From JAKAKT01 sp041305385 (GTDB taxonomy: Archaea > Micrarchaeota > Micrarchaeia > Burarchaeales > JAKAKT01): a stretch of DNA of 50,418 nucleotides. Shown one piece after another: positions 47,151-50,418 of the stretch (positions are counted from its first letter, which is position 1; the number at the start of each line of letters is the position of its first letter). Position numbers and translations under genes: made by a program. Below the pieces are notes generated by a model, which saw only the letters and a list, made by a program, of their open reading frames with translations, was not told the origin of the DNA and searched no databases. Where the stretch lies: positions 1 to 50,418 of the forward strand of contig JBFYLO010000028.1 in assembly GCA_041305385.1 (NCBI GenBank), written 5' to 3'.

Positions 47151-47337
47151 TAGTTCAGTCAGGCTACCAACGCCCATTATGGCCAGTAGAACATTAAGAA
47201 ATTTGCAATAAAGAAAGCGAATGATAGGTAAGGATGCTCAAAAGAGAATCTCATTGCTTCATACAACTTAATCCTGAGTTGCCATATCAAAAACGGTTCA
47301 TGGATTTCCGCTTCTGACATTTTGCATCCACCCGCCC

Positions 47338-48096
47338 TTAGCAGTATTTCGCCAGTTTCGAGTCCTTGGGAAGATTCTCCTTCTTCATCCCAATGAGCAG
47401 CTGCGAAAGCTCATAGACTTCAATTCCTTTCGCTGCTTCTTTCAAACAAATGTAGCACATCGGGCACGGGGTCACAAGTATGTCTGCCCCGGTCTTCTGG
47501 GCATAATCCATCCTCTCCTCAGAAATAGCCCTCGCCAATTCGGGGTAGTTAGCCCTCACTCCTCCCCCTCCTCCACAGCAGATGGCCTTCTCCCGGTTGT
47601 ATTTCATCTCAACCAGCTCTATCCCAAGGGATTTCAGTATGTTCCTCGGCTGCTCGTACATGCCGGAATACCTTCCCATGTGGCAGGGGTCGTGGTAGGT
47701 CGCTTTCAGGCCCGCGTATTTCTGGAACTTGGCCTTCCCCAGTCCCCTCTCGATGTAGGTGACCATATGCTCAACAGGGATGTCCCAGTCCACAACTTTC
47801 GAGTGCTTGCTCAAGACCGAGTGGCAGGTGGGGCAGGACGTAATGATGCGCCTGACGCCATGGGCCTTGAATATTTCGAGATTTTTCCTTGCGAGCTCCC
47901 GCACATCCTCATCATAGCCCTGGCTCTTGGGCGGCGAGCCGCAGCAGACCTCCTTCTCCCCAAGGGTTATGAAATCGATTCCGAGCTTGTTGAGGATAGT
48001 CCTGTAATTGGCCTCAATGTCCGGCAGGACAACCTTCGTCAGGCATCCGGGATAGTAAAGAGTATTCCCGCTGCCGAGAATGTCCAGAAAACCCAT
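47338..48096 (-). CDS. CCG-domain Fe-S oxidoreductase subunit (HdrB/HdrD-like)
   Basis: A 252-residue protein with two CCG (Cys-rich) domains: YYPGCLTK, EVCCGSPP and TSCPTCH in the first; YHDPCHMGRYSG, KAICCGGGGG and TPCPMCY in the second. Such domains hold Fe-S clusters in heterodisulfide reductase, succinate/glycolate oxidase and LldE-type proteins. No ferredoxin-type C-x2-C-x2-C-x3-C domain is fused, so it is probably one subunit of a complex. It starts right after the ACT gene. Its 3' end is duplicated around the toxin-antitoxin cassette. Confidence 0.85.
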   Translation of the reverse strand: MGFLDILGSGNTLYYPGCLTKVVLPDIEANYRTILNKLGIDFITLGEKEVCCGSPPKSQGYDEDVRELARKNLEIFKAHGVRRIITSCPTCHSVLSKHSKVVDWDIPVEHMVTYIERGLGKAKFQKYAGLKATYHDPCHMGRYSGMYEQPRNILKSLGIELVEMKYNREKAICCGGGGGVRANYPELARAISEERMDYAQKTGADILVTPCPMCYICLKEAAKGIEVYELSQLLIGMKKENLPKDSKLAKYC

Positions 48097-48501
48097 CTAA
48101 TCACTTATCTCGAGGCAGTCTGCAAGCAGCCCCCTGGCCACTGCAGTCTTGTCGACTTCGAGCGCGTAGAGGATGCTCTCCCCAGAGCTACCGAGGACAT
48201 GGGCGTTCTTTATGCTGACCCCGCTGTCGGCGAGCTTCCTGGCTGCGTTCGAGAGTTCGCCAGGCTTGTTGGCAAGCCTCACGATGAGGACGTCGGAGTC
48301 GAGGACCTTGAATCCCGCCTTCTCGAGTGCTTCCCTTGCCTCAGCCCCATGCTTCTTCCGGGTAATCACGCGGCAAACCGCTTTCTTTCCGACAACCGCG
48401 ACGTCCACGCCCTCTATATTTATGCTCTTCTTCGCTAGGGCTCCGGATATGTCGGCGAGAAGCCCGACCCTGTCGTTTGTCACTACCACGAACTCCTTCA
48501 T
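48097..48501 (-). CDS. Tandem ACT-domain protein
   Basis: A 134-residue protein made of two ACT domains: VVTNDRVGLLADISGALAKKSINIEGV, then VRLANKPGELSNAARKLADSGVSIKNA. ACT pairs bind amino acids or similar small ligands and regulate enzymes. No catalytic domain is fused. The stop touches the start of the Fe-S protein gene, so they are co-expressed; this suggests that ligand levels control a redox reaction, which is inference. Confidence 0.8.
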   Translation of the reverse strand: MKEFVVVTNDRVGLLADISGALAKKSINIEGVDVAVVGKKAVCRVITRKKHGAEAREALEKAGFKVLDSDVLIVRLANKPGELSNAARKLADSGVSIKNAHVLGSSGESILYALEVDKTAVARGLLADCLEISD

Positions 48502-48528
48502 GATGGGCTATGGCAGCTCGCTTATAAA

Positions 48529-49536
48529 TTATTTGCGCCTGGCCCGGTTTCTTCTCATTTCCGAGTAGGCGAAGTAGAGGAAGGCGAATGCCATGGCGAG
48601 GACCAGGAAAGGTCCGACCACCCCGAGGTTAGAGAGAAGAACTGCGTTGTAAGTGAGGTGCAGGATGAATGCAACCGCGAGCCCCAGCCCGAACCGACGC
48701 TTGTTCCCAACCAGACTGCACACGACGAAGGCGTTGAAGGCAGTGAAAAACCCGTGTGCCATGGTGGTGAAAAAGGAGCGGTAGAAGAGCACCTGGGTCC
48801 AGCCCTGGACCCCTATGGAATAGGGCGTTGTCCCGTAGGAGAAGTAAAGCCAGTTCTCGAGCATCGAAAACCCAACGCCTATGGAGAACCCATAGAGCAT
48901 TCCGAGCACAGGGGAAACCCCCCGCTTCTTTATGAATTCCGCAAGACCGATGCCCTTGAGGGCTTCCTCGAAAAACGCAGCCAGCACGGTGAAAATTGCA
49001 AAGGCAACGCCCATCCTGGCCATTGTGCCGCCGCCCACCAGCGAAAGAACAATATTCTCAGCAGACTGGTTGAGAAACAGGGCGAGCGAGCTTGCGAAAA
49101 CGCCCCAAAGGATGAGCGAGATGATGTTCCTTAAAAGGTTTTTCCTGTAGACATTCGAGATGAACGCCATGGCGATGAATATGGCAAAAGGCAGGAGGGC
49201 GCAGATGGCAGCTATGGCATAGGCAACAAGTTCGGAATCCTCGAACTGTCTCCTCCCGCCCGGGGAGAGCGTGAGCGAAATCAGGAACAGCCCGACTACA
49301 GTTTCAATTATCCAGATTCTCCTGTCCGATGCGGGTCCCTGTTCGGAGTCCACTGTTTTTTTCCCCATTACCTCTTCGATGAAAGGTATGGCGGCTATGA
49401 TTGTGAAGAGGAAGCTCAGAAGGAGAACTCCGAGGTAGGAGAGCACGCTGAAAAGTTCGGAGTACATCGACTCCTCCGTAGTCTGCGCAAAAACAGGAAT
49501 CGCAAGCAGGAGCAAAGCGAGTGCAATCCGTTTCAT
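48529..49536 (-). CDS. PrsW-like intramembrane metalloprotease
   Basis: A 335-residue membrane protein with a signal peptide-like N terminus and eight or nine helices. Conserved motifs of the PrsW/CPBP group are present: FFEEALKG (EExxK-like), GFSMLENWLYF, HGFFTAFNAF and FILHLTYN. These supply Glu and His ligands for zinc. Members cleave membrane-bound anti-sigma factors or process peptides. It overlaps the HAD gene stop by 4 nt (ATGA). Confidence 0.82.
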   Translation of the reverse strand: MKRIALALLLLAIPVFAQTTEESMYSELFSVLSYLGVLLLSFLFTIIAAIPFIEEVMGKKTVDSEQGPASDRRIWIIETVVGLFLISLTLSPGGRRQFEDSELVAYAIAAICALLPFAIFIAMAFISNVYRKNLLRNIISLILWGVFASSLALFLNQSAENIVLSLVGGGTMARMGVAFAIFTVLAAFFEEALKGIGLAEFIKKRGVSPVLGMLYGFSIGVGFSMLENWLYFSYGTTPYSIGVQGWTQVLFYRSFFTTMAHGFFTAFNAFVVCSLVGNKRRFGLGLAVAFILHLTYNAVLLSNLGVVGPFLVLAMAFAFLYFAYSEMRRNRARRK

Positions 49537-50177
49537 ATGAAAATCCCCGGCACATCCCCAACATCGGCAAAAATGAAATCAGGTGATTCTTTCTCCAACT
49601 TCCCTATGGCGTGGACTCCTGTGGCGACAACGCCTGTCATCGCCCCGGCCCTCTTCCCGGCGAGGACGTCCTCCACCATATCTCCTACGTAGAGCGCTTC
49701 CCCCTTATTAACCTTGAGCTCGTCGCAGGCCATCTCAATCATCCTCGGGGAAGGCTTGAACTCCCAGTCCGCGTCTTCAATGGTCACGATTGCTCCGAAA
49801 TAATTTCCGAGCTTCAGTTGCATTACCTCTCCGCCAATCCTCTTCCTCGTTGCATTCGTCACAAGCCCGAGGGGAACTTTCATCGAATGGAGCCTCTCCA
49901 GGGCTGAAATCGAATTCGAGAACAGGCCCGCCTCGCCCTGCCTGGCATAGTAAAGCTCATACCAGGCGTCGTCGACTTTCGGCCACATCTCCGGCCCGAG
50001 GCCGTGCTTCTCCTGGTAGCGGTGGTAATCCCCGGAGAACTCGTCCCTGAACTCCTCGAAAGTAATCCTGCCGACTCCAAACCTCCCAAACAGCTCCTCG
50101 TAAATCTCAAAGCACAGCTTAACTGAGTCATACAGTGTTCCATCCCAGTCGAAGAGGACTGCTTTCGGCTTTCGCAT
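49533..50177 (-). CDS. HAD-superfamily hydrolase (phosphoglycolate phosphatase-like)
   Basis: A 214-residue HAD phosphatase with a helical cap. Motif I FDWDGTLYDS (Asp10 nucleophile, Asp12), motif II VTNAT, motif III FKPSPRM and motif IV YVGDMVEDVLAGKRAGA are complete. The substrate cannot be told; phosphoglycolate or another small phosphate ester is likely. TATA CTTTTATAACTTG is about 25 nt before the ATG (leaderless). It is the first gene of a unit with the PrsW-like protease. Confidence 0.85.
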   Translation of the reverse strand: MRKPKAVLFDWDGTLYDSVKLCFEIYEELFGRFGVGRITFEEFRDEFSGDYHRYQEKHGLGPEMWPKVDDAWYELYYARQGEAGLFSNSISALERLHSMKVPLGLVTNATRKRIGGEVMQLKLGNYFGAIVTIEDADWEFKPSPRMIEMACDELKVNKGEALYVGDMVEDVLAGKRAGAMTGVVATGVHAIGKLEKESPDFIFADVGDVPGIFI

Positions 50178-50220
50178 GCAATTCTGTTGGTTTTCAAGTT
50201 ATAAAAGATGTGGTTTTTGG

Positions 50221-50417
50221 GCTCTGTAGAAAACCTAAGGCAGCGGCGATGCGCGGCATTTGGGCTCCGGAGCCCAAATGGTCCGCAATCGAATGCGGAC
50301 CTGCGCGCTCGGGCGCGCAGCCGCCATTGGCACGATTTGCATCCCAAGATGCAAATGTGCATTTTTCCCCTCAGGGAAAAATTGCATGGCCGCTGCCAGC
50401 GATGATTTCTACAGAGC
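50221..50417. repeat. Large nested hairpin island at the window end
   Basis: Outer stem GCTCTGTAGAAA (50221-50232) pairs with TTTCTACAGAGC (50406-50417). A second stem, GGCAGCGGC (50239-50247), pairs with GCCGCTGCC (50389-50397). Inside are five hairpins: ATTTGGGCTCC/GGAGCCCAAAT, GTCCGCA/TGCGGAC, CTGCGCGC/GCGCGCAG, ATTTGCATC/GATGCAAAT and TTTTTCCC/GGGAAAAA. The ends match islands at 1-66 and 11621-11724, with different inner hairpins. No open frame of interest. Confidence 0.75.
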
Positions 50418-50418
50418 T

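Larger units (their letters stand above)
46481..47359. mobile_element. Toxin-antitoxin cassette between 20 bp direct repeats at a gene 3' end
   Basis: The 20 bp at 46481-46500 and 47340-47359 are identical and encode KLAKYC on the minus strand, the end of the CCG-domain Fe-S protein. The inner copy is followed by TAA (gene end 47338), the outer one by TGA, 2 nt from the lipoprotein stop. Between them are an AbrB-like antitoxin and RelE-like toxin plus 187 bp (47151-47337) with no gene that I can support. The outer copy is probably the original gene end. Confidence 0.75.

Overview
This window is archaeal DNA. It encodes archaeal or eukaryote-like information genes: eL41, eL44, eS27, aIF2-alpha, Nop10, GINS, PCNA, the PriS/PriL primase and Bud32. 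It also carries an archaeal ether-lipid prenyltransferase, a GTP-dependent dephospho-CoA kinase, an ADP-dependent sugar kinase, and promoters made of TATA boxes with GGTGA-type ribosome binding sites or leaderless starts. Small compact operons, many unknown membrane proteins, oddly interrupted tRNAs and some very divergent enzymes suggest a DPANN archaeon of the Micrarchaeota/Diapherotrites type. That placement is an inference. Both ends of the window lie in related palindromic hairpin islands, so the window may be a complete contig broken at repeats.

Layout. 0.1-5 kb: Roadblock plus KaiC-like pair, XRE regulator plus DUF2178 membrane protein, tyrS, a 37-codon eL41 gene, bud32, dephospho-CoA kinase. 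4.7-6.2 kb: prs and hxlB, a reverse-RuMP route to PRPP. 6.4-12 kb: two membrane glycosyltransferases, a thioredoxin-CcdA fusion, a winged-helix protein, a hairpin island, DUF424. 12-20 kb: a glutamine-synthetase-like protein lacking most metal ligands, tRNA-Phe with an intron in the anticodon stem, and three tRNA-Gly genes (GCC, TCC, CCC) each with a 96-190 nt insertion in the T-loop; also DUF2207, MNT/HEPN toxin-antitoxin and an ADP-dependent kinase. 20-32 kb: MarC, secreted Lon-like protease, purE/purC, an ether-lipid prenyltransferase, larE/larB with divergent larC (nickel-pincer cofactor), agmatine-to-putrescine genes, and a membrane methyltransferase-fold protein. 32-35 kb: translation operon gins51-rpl44e-rps27e-aif2a-nop10-pac2. 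35-38 kb: three tandem paralogous membrane proteins. 38-46 kb: replication block (priS, priL, pcn, topA) with a pilus-type secretion ATPase. 46-50 kb: lipoprotein, second toxin-antitoxin module, Fe-S protein, ACT protein, PrsW-like protease, HAD phosphatase.

The most unusual signal is a set of insertions at the 3' ends of genes. Two toxin-antitoxin modules sit between 20-23 bp direct repeats, each of which encodes the last codons of the adjacent gene (priS; a CCG-domain Fe-S protein), so the protein end exists twice, each time followed by a stop. A third gene (the secretion ATPase) has the same end duplication with only 39 bp between copies. A tRNA-Gly 3' end is duplicated around an 85 bp hairpin cassette. 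A separate ~52 bp double-palindrome element occurs three times, once in frame inside the ADP-dependent kinase, reminiscent of the Rickettsia palindromic elements. Together these suggest small non-autonomous elements that insert in ways that keep the host gene working.
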